This document shows positions 8,070 through 15,914 of a DNA stretch of 51,929 nucleotides, one piece after another. The stretch comes from Candidatus Kuenenia stuttgartensis (lineage in GTDB: Bacteria; Planctomycetota; Planctomycetia; Planctomycetales; Planctomycetaceae), in NCBI GenBank assembly GCA_945906725.1, contig CAMDRI010000015.1:1-51929 (forward strand). Direction: 5' to 3'. The first letter of the stretch is position 1. Every line of letters starts with the position of its first letter. Below the pieces are notes generated by a model that had not been told where the DNA came from, ran no database searches, and saw only the letters and a list, made by a program, of their open reading frames with translations. The position numbers were made by a program, and so were the translations under genes.

Positions 8070-8585
8070 CTAAGACACCGTCGCCAGATCATTTCGCAAC
8101 AATTGATACAACGCTTCGAGCGATTGTGGGATGACCTTCGTATCGGCGATGGCCGGCATGAAATTCACATCTCCGTTCCAGCGTGGGACGATGTGCCAGT
8201 GCAGATGCCCCGGCAACCCCGCGCCAGCGACACGGCCTAAATTCAATCCCACATTGAAACCCTCCGCACCCATCACGAGACTCAACAACTTGACCATGCG
8301 CCGCAGTTGGACTTGCAGATCAAGCAGTTCGGCATCGCCAAGTTCGCTCAATGCCCCTTTGTGGTCGCGCGGGGCGATCAACAAGTGCCCGTTGTTGTAC
8401 GGAAAGCGGTTGAGCACGATCAGCGAATGCTCGGAGCGATCGACGACGTAGTTTTCCGCGTCGTGAGTGTCGTCGCGGTAGCGGCACAGGAAACAGCCCT
8501 CTTTCGGTTCATCGACCGCGACCTTGTCCACCGCGTTGACGATGTAGTTCAACCGCCACGGAGCCCACAACGTTTCGTGAGACAC
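8070..8585 (-). CDS. HIT family hydrolase (Ap4A phosphorylase-like)
   Basis: 171 residues from a GTG at 8585, with GAGGACA about 10 bases upstream; the longer open frame back to 8684 overlaps the LysM gene and does not look coding. The start SHETLWAPWRL, CxxC-like FLCRY segment, NRFPYNNGHLLIAP and the catalytic triad GHLHWHIVPRW are typical of HIT proteins of the Ap4A phosphorylase/hydrolase branch, which cleave dinucleoside polyphosphates or nucleotidyl adducts in the cytoplasm. It is transcribed in the same direction as, and closely after, the LysM lipoprotein and DUF502 genes. Confidence 0.92.
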   Translation of the reverse strand: MSHETLWAPWRLNYIVNAVDKVAVDEPKEGCFLCRYRDDTHDAENYVVDRSEHSLIVLNRFPYNNGHLLIAPRDHKGALSELGDAELLDLQVQLRRMVKLLSLVMGAEGFNVGLNLGRVAGAGLPGHLHWHIVPRWNGDVNFMPAIADTKVIPQSLEALYQLLRNDLATVS

Positions 8586-8625
8586 AGTTGATTGTCCTCG
8601 TTGAAGCAGCAAAGCCACCGGTAAG

Positions 8626-8991
8626 CTACTTGGGAATGTACAGCAACTGCTGTGTCTTGAGCTTGGCAGACGCATCCAGTCCATTCGCCGAACGCAGTTT
8701 TTCGGCGCTGACGCCGTATCGCTTAGCGATGTTGCTCAGCGTCTCGCCGCCTTGAACCGTGTGATATGTCGCCGAGCTAGATTCGCTCGGCAAATTGAGC
8801 ACCGACTCGGCTGGGACTTGCTGGACTTCCGGGAGTTCCAGCGTCGGCAGCCCCGACGGACTCGCCGGTTGCTGAATCGGCGGTGGAGCGAAATTCGTCG
8901 CACGACCAGGATCGACGACTGGAGAGCCGCAACCCAATACGCTCGCGGCCAGAACGAGAAGCGCCTTCGTGAATCGTTCGCAAAGTGTCAT
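8626..8991 (-). CDS. LysM-domain lipoprotein
   Basis: 121 residues from ATG 8991. A basic N-terminus and hydrophobic stretch lead to the lipobox VLGC (Cys21), so the mature protein is probably lipid-anchored. A Pro/Ser-rich linker follows, then one LysM module (YHTVQGGETLSNIAKRYGVS through LLYIPK), which binds N-acetylglucosamine-containing glycans such as peptidoglycan. The protein may tether a membrane to the thin planctomycete cell wall. It lies 17 bases downstream of the DUF502 gene and 41 bases upstream of the HIT gene on the same strand, suggesting an operon. Upstream in-frame starts exist but lack the signal-like N-terminus. Confidence 0.88.
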   Translation of the reverse strand: MTLCERFTKALLVLAASVLGCGSPVVDPGRATNFAPPPIQQPASPSGLPTLELPEVQQVPAESVLNLPSESSSATYHTVQGGETLSNIAKRYGVSAEKLRSANGLDASAKLKTQQLLYIPK

Positions 8992-9007
8992 CCTTGAAAC
9001 CTCGGAT

Positions 9008-10063
9008 TTAGAACGCGGGCTGAGTCGATTGGCCGGGCAGCGCGGGAGGCTCGGTGACTCCGTTCTGGGCATTCATCGGCGGCGGCGTGGGTGTCGGGAC
9101 GATGACACCGCATGACATGACGTACTGAATGGCCTGATCCAGCGACATGTCGAGGTCCAGCAGTTCGCTTCGTTTGACATTCATCGTGTACCCGGCGAAG
9201 GGAATTGGAGCACTGGGAATCAATACGTTGACCAGCGGCTCACCGGCGACTCGAACACACTCGGACATGCCGGTTCCCGTCACGAATGCCAGCGACCAAA
9301 TGCCGGCACGTGGATACTCAACTGCCACCACGCGGCGGAACTTCGGGTCTTTCTCCGCCAGAAAGAAGTCCGTGACATGTTTCACCGCGATGTAAATCGC
9401 TCCCACGAGCGGCACTCCGGTGACAAACGAACCGACTCGCATCACAAACCAGGCACCGAGGCGATACGTGACAAACCGGCCAATCGAGTAGACGATCACA
9501 ATCGAGATCACCACCGCCACGAAGCTGAGGTGAAACAGACTTTGAAAGTAGCGCGTCGCCGCCAAATCCATGTAGACGCCAATGGATGTCCTGGGCATCT
9601 GCACCGGCCCCAGCCGCTTGACGACATCGCGGTAATCCAAATATGGCAACGCTTGCTTTTCGAAGGGGACAAACGCCAATTCTTCCAATCGAATCCGAAC
9701 TTCCGCCGTCGCCACTTCTCGCGAAGACTCATCGGTTTTGGTCAGCCTTCCGAGCAATTCTGTTCGATGCACCGGCAAGACGCGGTAGTTGCGTTCGCAA
9801 AACGGCAACGCAGGCAAACCATCGGGAGCAACCAACCCCTCCAACGGCCGCGCGTCATTCACGGCATGCGCGATGCAAAATCGAACCGCAGAACTGATCG
9901 GCTGCACGACGAAGTCGTTGATCCCGTGAACGATCCAAAACAGAATCAGCAGCGTCAGGATCGGCGGCAGCGAGATCGCCAGTCCGCGCAGAAAGATCCT
10001 CGTCGCCGAAACCTGATTCGGGGCGGGGGTCGATGGCAAAGCAGAGCCGCTAGGCTGGGGCAT
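9008..10063 (-). CDS. DUF502 family membrane protein
   Basis: 351 residues from ATG 10063 (MPQPSGSALPSTP). Two main hydrophobic regions are seen: RIFLRGLAISLPPILTLLILFWIVHGINDFV near the start, and FVAVVISIVIVYSIG around residue 200, followed by GSFVTGVPLVGAIYIAVKHVTDF and a conserved soluble region (FRRVVAVEYPRAGIWSLAFV, then IPSAPIPFAGYTMNV). These are hallmarks of DUF502 proteins, small multi-pass inner-membrane proteins of unknown function found across bacteria and plants. The N-terminal soluble insertion between the two membrane parts is longer than usual. The C-terminal tail is Pro-rich. Confidence 0.85.
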   Translation of the reverse strand: MPQPSGSALPSTPAPNQVSATRIFLRGLAISLPPILTLLILFWIVHGINDFVVQPISSAVRFCIAHAVNDARPLEGLVAPDGLPALPFCERNYRVLPVHRTELLGRLTKTDESSREVATAEVRIRLEELAFVPFEKQALPYLDYRDVVKRLGPVQMPRTSIGVYMDLAATRYFQSLFHLSFVAVVISIVIVYSIGRFVTYRLGAWFVMRVGSFVTGVPLVGAIYIAVKHVTDFFLAEKDPKFRRVVAVEYPRAGIWSLAFVTGTGMSECVRVAGEPLVNVLIPSAPIPFAGYTMNVKRSELLDLDMSLDQAIQYVMSCGVIVPTPTPPPMNAQNGVTEPPALPGQSTQPAF

Positions 10064-10228
10064 GCGACGATCCAACGGGCCGCGCGGGAAACACAAATAC
10101 TCGACGACAGCAATCGGCCGGGAGTATATCCGGCTACGGTCCTCGTTCAAGGACTTGCACGATCCGGAGGAACGGACTGACACGCGTTGCCATTTCCCGC
10201 TTCAGTGACTTTCGTAAGGGAGGGTGTC

Positions 10229-10503
10229 ATGCAACGCATTCAAAAACGACTTGCTGCCGGATTGATTCCGGGATTATTCCTGATTTCGGCAGCTCCCGCT
10301 CAGGCCCAAATCTCGTACGTGCAGTCAGCGGGTTTCTGCTCAGTCCGTGTCAGTCCAATCCCGTTGAGGCCAAGCGTCTGGAGTCAGAGCCACCGGTGAG
10401 TTTCAGCGAGCCCATTGGACGTCGCGTCAAAACGTATCGCTCTGAATATGAGCTCGATCATCGTCCCGGACGTGTGACGATCGAACTTGAATCGAACAAC
10501 TGA
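10229..10503 (+). CDS. Small secreted protein with apparent -1 frameshift
   Basis: ATG 10229 follows AAGGGAGG at an ideal distance and opens a clear signal peptide (MQRIQKRLAAGLIPGLFLIS, cleavage after AQA). The zero frame ends at TGA 10397-10399 after 56 residues, but the sequence after about 10336 looks coding only in the -1 frame, where it reads LLSPCQSNPVEAKRLESEPP and continues to TGA 10501-10503. At 10330-10336 the bases GGGTTTC, phased as G GGT TTC in the zero frame, match the X XXY YYZ slippery heptamer exactly. A slip there joins both halves into a 91-residue protein. Either this is programmed frameshifting or an old or recent indel near the same place; the sequence cannot decide. 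No function is recognised. Confidence 0.5.
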
Positions 10504-10531
10504 GGCGGGTAAATCTCAATCCCCACAGCGG

Positions 10532-10563
10532 AAGCCACGGCAACTAAGACGCTGTGGCTTTTT
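10532..10563 (+). terminator. Intrinsic terminator between convergent genes
   Basis: A 10-base-pair stem (10532-10541 with 10551-10560, one G-T pair) with a 9-base loop ends in five T residues. It lies 29 bases after the distal stop of the frameshifted secreted-protein gene, supporting that the -1 frame end is the real end of that transcript. Confidence 0.8.
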
Positions 10564-10575
10564 GTTGTGCTCCAA

Positions 10576-11133
10576 TCATTCCACCGACCGATACAGTGTT
10601 TTCGTCACAAGAAAGCCGAGTGACTCGTACAGATTCACGGCCGGCACGTTGGCTGCCGTCACTTCCAGCGAAATCTGAGTCAGCCCGCTCGCGCGAAAAC
10701 CGCACAGCGCCGCTTGCACCAGTGCCCGTCCCAAGCCGCGGCCGCGATGCTCCGGCACGATGCCGACGTTTTGGATCGCTCCCGATTCCGGAACCGACGC
10801 GAGTCCCTGAATCGTGCCACAGTCAGCCGGGACACCTTGAGCGGATCCGTCGCAGACCAACAACCAAGTCGCATTCGGCACGAACAGCGGATTCGTCGTG
10901 ATGTAATCCATCAACCGCTGACACCCCTCGGCACTGCGGAGCGACGGAAAGACTTGGCCGTCTCTCTCCATTTCGAAGCAACGGTACTTCACCGCCGCAT
11001 GACGATTGAGCAACTCCGGAGACCACTCCATCCAACGATAGCCGGCCGACAAGATTGGCTCGGCGATGTCACATCGCTGCAAGTCAATTTCCAGTCGCAG
11101 TCGGCGGCAGAACAGAGGCATCCTGGTATCCAC
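10576..11133 (-). CDS. GNAT family N-acetyltransferase
   Basis: 185 residues from GTG 11133, or 181 from ATG 11121. The acetyl-CoA-binding motif A is clear (NVGIVPEHRGRGLGRALVQA), preceded by a beta-strand region ending GTIQGLASVPESGAIQ, and followed by the C-terminal signature LEVTAANVPAVNLYESLGF, which packs against the cofactor. The N-terminal 90 residues are less conserved. The enzyme transfers an acetyl group to an amine of an unknown substrate. It converges on the preceding small secreted gene across a terminator and stands alone on its strand. Confidence 0.9.
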   Translation of the reverse strand: MDTRMPLFCRRLRLEIDLQRCDIAEPILSAGYRWMEWSPELLNRHAAVKYRCFEMERDGQVFPSLRSAEGCQRLMDYITTNPLFVPNATWLLVCDGSAQGVPADCGTIQGLASVPESGAIQNVGIVPEHRGRGLGRALVQAALCGFRASGLTQISLEVTAANVPAVNLYESLGFLVTKTLYRSVE

Positions 11134-11232
11134 AAGGTCGAAATGAAAAACGAAGCTCGGGGCAACTCAAATAGGACTTCTAACAATACTGGCGAACGGG
11201 AGACGTGAGCCAGTAATTTTGAGAACTCCTCA

Positions 11233-11353
11233 TTCGACTGTCTGACTTGCGGCAATGTAGCCCACTAAGATACCTAGAAATCCATCGTGAGCCGGCGCGG
11301 CGAAGTCCACCGCGGCGGGCTGGTCCCACCCTACGGCAAGTCAGACAGTCGAA
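11233..11353. repeat. 18-bp perfect inverted repeat flanking an 85-bp segment
   Basis: TTCGACTGTCTGACTTGC at 11233-11250 is repeated as its exact reverse complement at 11336-11353. The enclosed 85 bases contain a GC-rich stretch (GGCGGGCTGGTCCCACCCTA) of a type dispersed in planctomycete intergenic regions. The right arm ends just before the ribosome site of the TIGR03032 gene. It could be a miniature mobile element or a long hairpin in the leader of that gene. Confidence 0.7.
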
Positions 11354-11370
11354 CTAAAGGAATCTCCTTG

Positions 11371-12504
11371 ATGATGCCGCCCGTTGATCCAAATTCAGGA
11401 CGTTCTCATTCGTCAGCGTTGTCGCCTGCCGAGCAGCCCACCGGTTTGTCGTTTGGGATTGAAGGCTCACGTCAGTTTCCGAACTGGCTGGCTGAGCAGC
11501 GGATCAGTTTGGCCTTTACGACTTATCAAGCCGGCAAGTTATTTTTCGTCGGCATGCAGCCATCAGGCAGGCTTGGGGTTTTCGAGCGGACATTCAATCG
11601 TGCGATGGGACTTTGCAGCGACGGGCAGTCGATGTGGCTCAGCACTGCCTTTCAGATTTGGCGATTTGAGAACGTCCTGGAGGCCGGTGAGACCGAAGGA
11701 GAATTTGATCGGCTGTATGTCCCGCGTGGCTGTCATGTCACCGGAGACATCGATGTGCATGATGTGGCCGTCGATGCCGACGGGCGACTGGTCTTCGTGA
11801 GCACTCTCTTCAGTTGCCTGGCGACGACGAGCGACCGCCATAGCTTTGAGCCTTTGTGGCAGCCAGCATTTATCAGCAAGCTGGCGGCTGAAGATCGCTG
11901 TCACATGAACGGACTGGCGATGGAAAACGGCCAGCCTCGCTATGTGACGGTTTGCAGCCGGTCCGACGTGGCTGATGGTTGGCGTGAACGGCGTCGTGAC
12001 GGCGGCTGTGTTGTGGACGTGACGAATGGCGACATCGTGACCGAAGGACTGTCGATGCCACATTCGCCGCGATTGTACCGTGACCGGCTGTGGCTGCTCG
12101 AAGCAGGAACGGGCCACTTTGGCTATGTCGATCAATCGAAGGGTTCCTTCGAGCATGTAGCGTTTTGCCCGGGCTACGCGCGCGGGCTGTCATTTGTCGG
12201 GGACTACGCGGTAATCGGACTGTCACGACCGCGTGAGAAGACGTTTTCAGGATTGCCGCTCGACGACGAACTGGCACGGCGCGGCGCATTGCCGCGCTGC
12301 GGCCTGCTCGTGGTCGATCTCCGTAGTGGCGATCTGGTGCATTGGCTCCGAATCGAAGGGAGTGTGGAGGAACTGTACGACGTCGTCGTACTGGAGGGAG
12401 TGAAGCGGCCGAAAGCATTCGGATTTCAGACGGACGAAATCCGCTTCCATGTCTCGTTCCCGCGAGACGGGCAGACGCAAACTTGGTCCGGGAAGCCGAA
12501 GTAG
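11371..12504 (+). CDS. TIGR03032 family protein (DUF4915-like beta-propeller)
   Basis: 377 residues from ATG 11371 with AAAGG upstream. The N-terminal FPNWLAEQRISLAFTTYQAG, the central GDIDVHDVAVDADGRLVFVS, CHMNGLAMENGQPRYVT and LSMPHSPRLYRDRLWLLEAG, and the closing GFQTD are the landmark segments of TIGR03032 proteins. These conserved proteins are about 330-370 residues, probably fold as a beta-propeller, and often sit near glycosyltransferase or TPR genes. The biochemical role is not established. The downstream 45-codon remnant resembling a glycosyltransferase N-terminus fits that usual neighbourhood. Confidence 0.88.
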   Translation: MMPPVDPNSGRSHSSALSPAEQPTGLSFGIEGSRQFPNWLAEQRISLAFTTYQAGKLFFVGMQPSGRLGVFERTFNRAMGLCSDGQSMWLSTAFQIWRFENVLEAGETEGEFDRLYVPRGCHVTGDIDVHDVAVDADGRLVFVSTLFSCLATTSDRHSFEPLWQPAFISKLAAEDRCHMNGLAMENGQPRYVTVCSRSDVADGWRERRRDGGCVVDVTNGDIVTEGLSMPHSPRLYRDRLWLLEAGTGHFGYVDQSKGSFEHVAFCPGYARGLSFVGDYAVIGLSRPREKTFSGLPLDDELARRGALPRCGLLVVDLRSGDLVHWLRIEGSVEELYDVVVLEGVKRPKAFGFQTDEIRFHVSFPRDGQTQTWSGKPK

Positions 12505-12530
12505 GCAGTCAATATTGCGGAGAGCAGGAC

Positions 12531-12668
12531 ATGTCGGTGGCGGATCACTTGCCGAGAATCGTTTGGGAAGGCACGCAAATTTGCCGGCACAGTTTCACGG
12601 TCGTGGTCCAGGTTGACAACCGGGACTTGGTCGATCCAACGCTTGTCGAGAGAACGCCGTTCCGCTAG
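12531..12668 (+). pseudogene. Possible glycosyltransferase N-terminal remnant
   Basis: A 45-codon frame starting at an ATG reads PRIVWEGTQICRHSFTVVVQ and then NRDLVDP before a TAG. Glycosyltransferases that often accompany TIGR03032 genes begin with a similar VWEG...HSLA-V-NRE pattern, so this looks like the first strand-helix unit of such a protein cut short. No continuation of the family is visible downstream in any frame before the repeat at 12738. Identification is from motif memory only, and the frame could also be a chance ORF. Confidence 0.35.
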
Positions 12669-12737
12669 ATGAAAGTCCGGGAATCTTTGACACCTCATCC
12701 TTGCCCGGGCGGAGGAATGTTTCAAATTGGAGGATTC

Positions 12738-12803
12738 ACCAGCACGACGTGCCAGCGAGTGAGGTCTGCAATGCGACCACTCGCTAGCGCATCGTGCTTG
12801 GTT
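12738..12803. repeat. Imperfect palindromic repeat with GACG(C/T)GCCAGCGAG core
   Basis: The left arm 12738-12761 and right arm 12778-12802 pair imperfectly around a GGTCTGCAATGCGACC loop region. The left arm shares the CGACGTGCCAGCGAGTG core with the repeats at 19194 and 48425. A TTTTTG run follows, so the element may double as a terminator. It occupies much of the 399-base gap before the large surface-protein gene; the rest of that gap (12505-12903) holds only the glycosyltransferase-like remnant. Confidence 0.65.
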
Positions 12804-13557
12804 TTTGTGCCCCCGTTTGAGCCAGCAGGTTACGACAACTGCCGGCTTCGTTCGGGCAAATGCAATTCGAGTGATCAATAACCGTTGACGTGAGGATACT
12901 CCGATGCGCCTTGCCTCCTGGTTGTCCATGTTGCAGAGTCAGTTACGTTCCTCTCGTTTGGGAGCCGCCCGGAAGCGCGGCGCGAGTCGGCGTTGGAAGA
13001 ATCGCGTCGAACCGTTGGAACCGCGTCTTCTGCTCACTGACTTCGGCGACGCTCCTGCTCCGTATCCGACGACGACCGCCGAGAACGGAGCCCGGCATAC
13101 GGAGTCAGGTCCGACGCTCGGTACGAATCGCGATGGGGAATCAGACGGCGATCACTCGGCCGATGCGGCGGGGGATGACACAACAGGCTCGCCGGATGAC
13201 GAAGACGGCGTGACGTTCGGAACGATACAGGTTGCGGCGCTCGGTGAGACGGTCACGGTGAATGTCGCGGGCGTGGACGGCAAGCTGGATGCGTGGATTG
13301 ACTTCAATGGGGATGGCTCATGGGGCGGGCCGGGGGAACAGATCTTCGCATCGCAGAGTGTGGTGGTTGGCAACAACGTGCTGACGTTCGATGTGCCGAG
13401 CTTCGCCATTGCGGGGACGACCTACGCGCGGTTCCGGCTGAGCACGGCGGGTGGGTTGGGACCGGAAGGTGCGGCGACCGACGGCGAGGTCGAAGATTAC
13501 CAAGTCACGATCGCGAATCCGGCAGCAGCTAGCGGCGTGTTCGGCGGCCAGAACACG

Positions 13558-13970
13558 ATCAGCACGGCGGCCGATAGTGCGATCAGCGTGTTTGCGGCGG
13601 ACGTGGACGGGGACGGCGACCTGGACGTGCTCAGCGCGTCGTACCTTGACCGCAAGATCGCCTGGTACGAGAACGACGGCAGCCAGAACTTCACGGCCCG
13701 CACGATCAGCACGGCGGCCGATGGTGCGTTCAGCGTGTTTGCGGCGGACGTGGACGGGGACGGCGACCTGGACGTGCTCAGCGCGTCGATCATTGACGAC
13801 AAGATCGCCTAGTACGAGAACGACGGCAGCCAGAACTTCACGGCCCGCACGATCAGCACGGCGGCCGATGGTGCACACCTGTTTGCGGCGGACGTGGACG
13901 GGGACGGCGACCTGGACGTGCTCAGCGCGTCGTACCTTGACGGCAAGATCGCCTGGTACGAGAACCTGAA
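13558..13970 (+). repeat. Tandem 147-bp repeats encoding FG-GAP-like units
   Basis: Units start at 13558, 13705 and 13852 (each beginning ATCAGCACGGCGGCC). The first two are 147 bases (49 residues) each; the third is shortened by 3 bases and diverges after the WYEN codons. Near-identity at DNA level indicates recent duplication or ongoing homogenisation. The TAG stop lies in unit 2 only. Confidence 0.9.
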
Positions 13971-15089
13971 CAACCGTGTTCCGACTTTTACCTCGTCGGC
14001 GACATTCAACGTCCCGGAAAACAGCGTTGCCGTCGGCGAGGTCGTCGCCACGGATGTTGATCTGCCGGCTCAAATAGTGACCTACTCGATCACCGAAGGT
14101 GCCGATCAATTTAAGTTCTCGATCGACGAATCCACCGGAGCGCTTCGCTTCCTCGCTGCCCCCGACTTCGAGAAGCCGACCGACGACGGCACGGACAATG
14201 TCTACAACCTGACCGTCACGGCCAGCGATGGCGAAGGGGGTGTGTCGACACAAGAGATCGCCGTCACTGTCACGAATCTCGCCACGAACTCCACCACCAA
14301 CGCTCAGACGCTGGTCAGTTTCGTCAACGGCGTGGTGACCGTCACGGACATCAATACCACCAGCAATGATCGGCTGACGTTAAGCGTCGTGCAGGGGATA
14401 CTGCGGATTTCCGATACCTCGCTGGTGGTGGTGCTGGCCGAAGGTCCCAACGTCAATCCACAAACGGTCGATCTGCCGTTCGACGCGATCACGCAAATCG
14501 TCGTCAACACGGGTTCCGGTGCCGACCAACTGACGATCGATTTCGCCAACGGCAATCCGATTCCCACGGGTGGCTTGAATATCGACGGCGGCATCGGCGG
14601 AGTCGACTCACTGCTGCTCAACTCGCTCGGCACCCCATTCGATTCCGTGGCCTACCGGCCGACAACATCCCTCGCTGGGTCCTTCGCACTGATTGGTGAG
14701 GGAGACCAAGCCCAAGACGAAACGTACCTGCTGACCTTCTCGAACTTGGAGGGGGTGACGTTAGATGGCACCCAGGCTGCCGACTTGATATTCGATCTGC
14801 CCGCCAAGACCAACAAGGTCAGCTTGGTCGATCTGACGGGTACGGCAGGAGTCGGCAAGGAACGCTTCACCGCCAGCGGACTGCGGACGTTGGACTTCAG
14901 CGTCGCGGGGATCACCAACCTGACCGTCAATGGCAACACGGGCAACGACGCCCTGAACGTGAGCAGTCTGGATCCCGCCTTCGCCGCCGGTATCACGCTC
15001 AACGGCGGTGACGGAAATGACGCGATCAACGCCACCGGCTCCTAGAAGACGGTGCTGAGAGTCACAACCGGAGTCAACACCGTTCAGAA

Positions 15090-15480
15090 CGGTGGCAATG
15101 GCAACGACCGGTTGACCGGCGGAATCGGCAACGACACGCTCGGCGGCGACGTTGGCAACGATGTCCTGATTGGAGCTGCCGGCCAGGATCGTCTGGTCGG
15201 CGGCAGCGACAACGACAATCTCAACGGCGGCATCGGCAACGACACGCTGCTGGGACAAGCCGGCCTCGATACGCTGACTGGCAGCGACGGGGACGATCTC
15301 CTCAACGGTGGAGCCGACAACGACAACCTCAACGGCGGCAAGGGCAACGACGTGCTGGCCGGAGAGGCCGGCAAAGATACGCTGAGGGGAGAGAGCGGCA
15401 AGAACATCCTGATCGGCGGGACCGACGCCGATTCTCTGATCGGTGATTCGAGTGAGGATCTCCTGATCGGCGCGCGGTAC
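15090..15480 (+). repeat. RTX-type nonapeptide repeat tract
   Basis: The tract encodes about fourteen units of the form GG-G-D-L-GG (for example NGGIGNDTLLG, GGADNDNLNG). This calcium-binding beta-roll sequence is typical of type I-secreted or surface proteins. It lies after the second in-frame TAG of the surface-protein gene. Confidence 0.9.
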
Positions 15481-15914
15481 ACCGAAGAAGGAGACTTCAC
15501 GGCGCTGGCCGCGCTGCTCGCCGAATGGACTTCAGCGAGCAGTTACCTCGGTCGGATGAGTCATCTGCTGGGAACCTTGGCGGACGGAGCGAACGAAGAC
15601 TTCACGCTGACTTCCACAACGGTCAAAGAGGACGGCACGAAGGACTCACTGCTTGGCAGCAGCGGCAAAGACTGGTACCTGCGCAACAACGCGGGAGCCA
15701 CCGTGGCCAACCGCGACCTGGTCACCGACAGGAACACCGACAGCGTCTTCACGGAAATCAGCACTTGGCTGTGAAGCTGCGTGGCAGTCAGACCGATCCG
15801 GACAGCACGACAATTTCACACCGACGTCGCGATGCGACTGAATCCGTCTTCGGCGAAGCGATCATTGCCGCATGCTGCTCGTTTCGAGTTGGCCTTGTGG
15901 CACTGCGTGATCTG

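Larger units (their letters stand above)
12904..15774 (+). pseudogene. Giant repeat surface protein (LEPR, GEVED, FG-GAP, cadherin-like, RTX) with two in-frame TAG codons
   Basis: One continuous reading frame of 957 codons is interrupted by TAG at 13810-13812 and TAG at 15043-15045. The N-terminus has the RVEPLEPRLLL motif typical of planctomycete exported giant proteins. Then come a GEVED-type domain ending GEVEDYQVTI (about residues 30-205), three FG-GAP/VCBS-like repeats with ADVDGDGDLDVLSAS, a cadherin-like domain (from FTSSATFNVPENSVAVGEV), low-complexity beta repeats, and RTX calcium-binding nonapeptides (GGIGNDTLGG type) at about 15090-15480. A conserved tail (DFTALAALLAEW... to WL) follows. 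The first TAG replaces the Trp of the repeated KIAWYEN motif, a single TGG to TAG change. The product would be secreted and probably calcium-binding. Either it is a recent pseudogene, the stops are read through, or there are sequence errors. Confidence 0.75.

Noticed and set aside
13894..15045. Independent 383-codon gene starting at 13894
   Set aside because: It is in the same frame as the upstream part of the surface-protein gene, begins in the middle of an FG-GAP unit and has no ribosome site. It is better seen as part of one interrupted gene.
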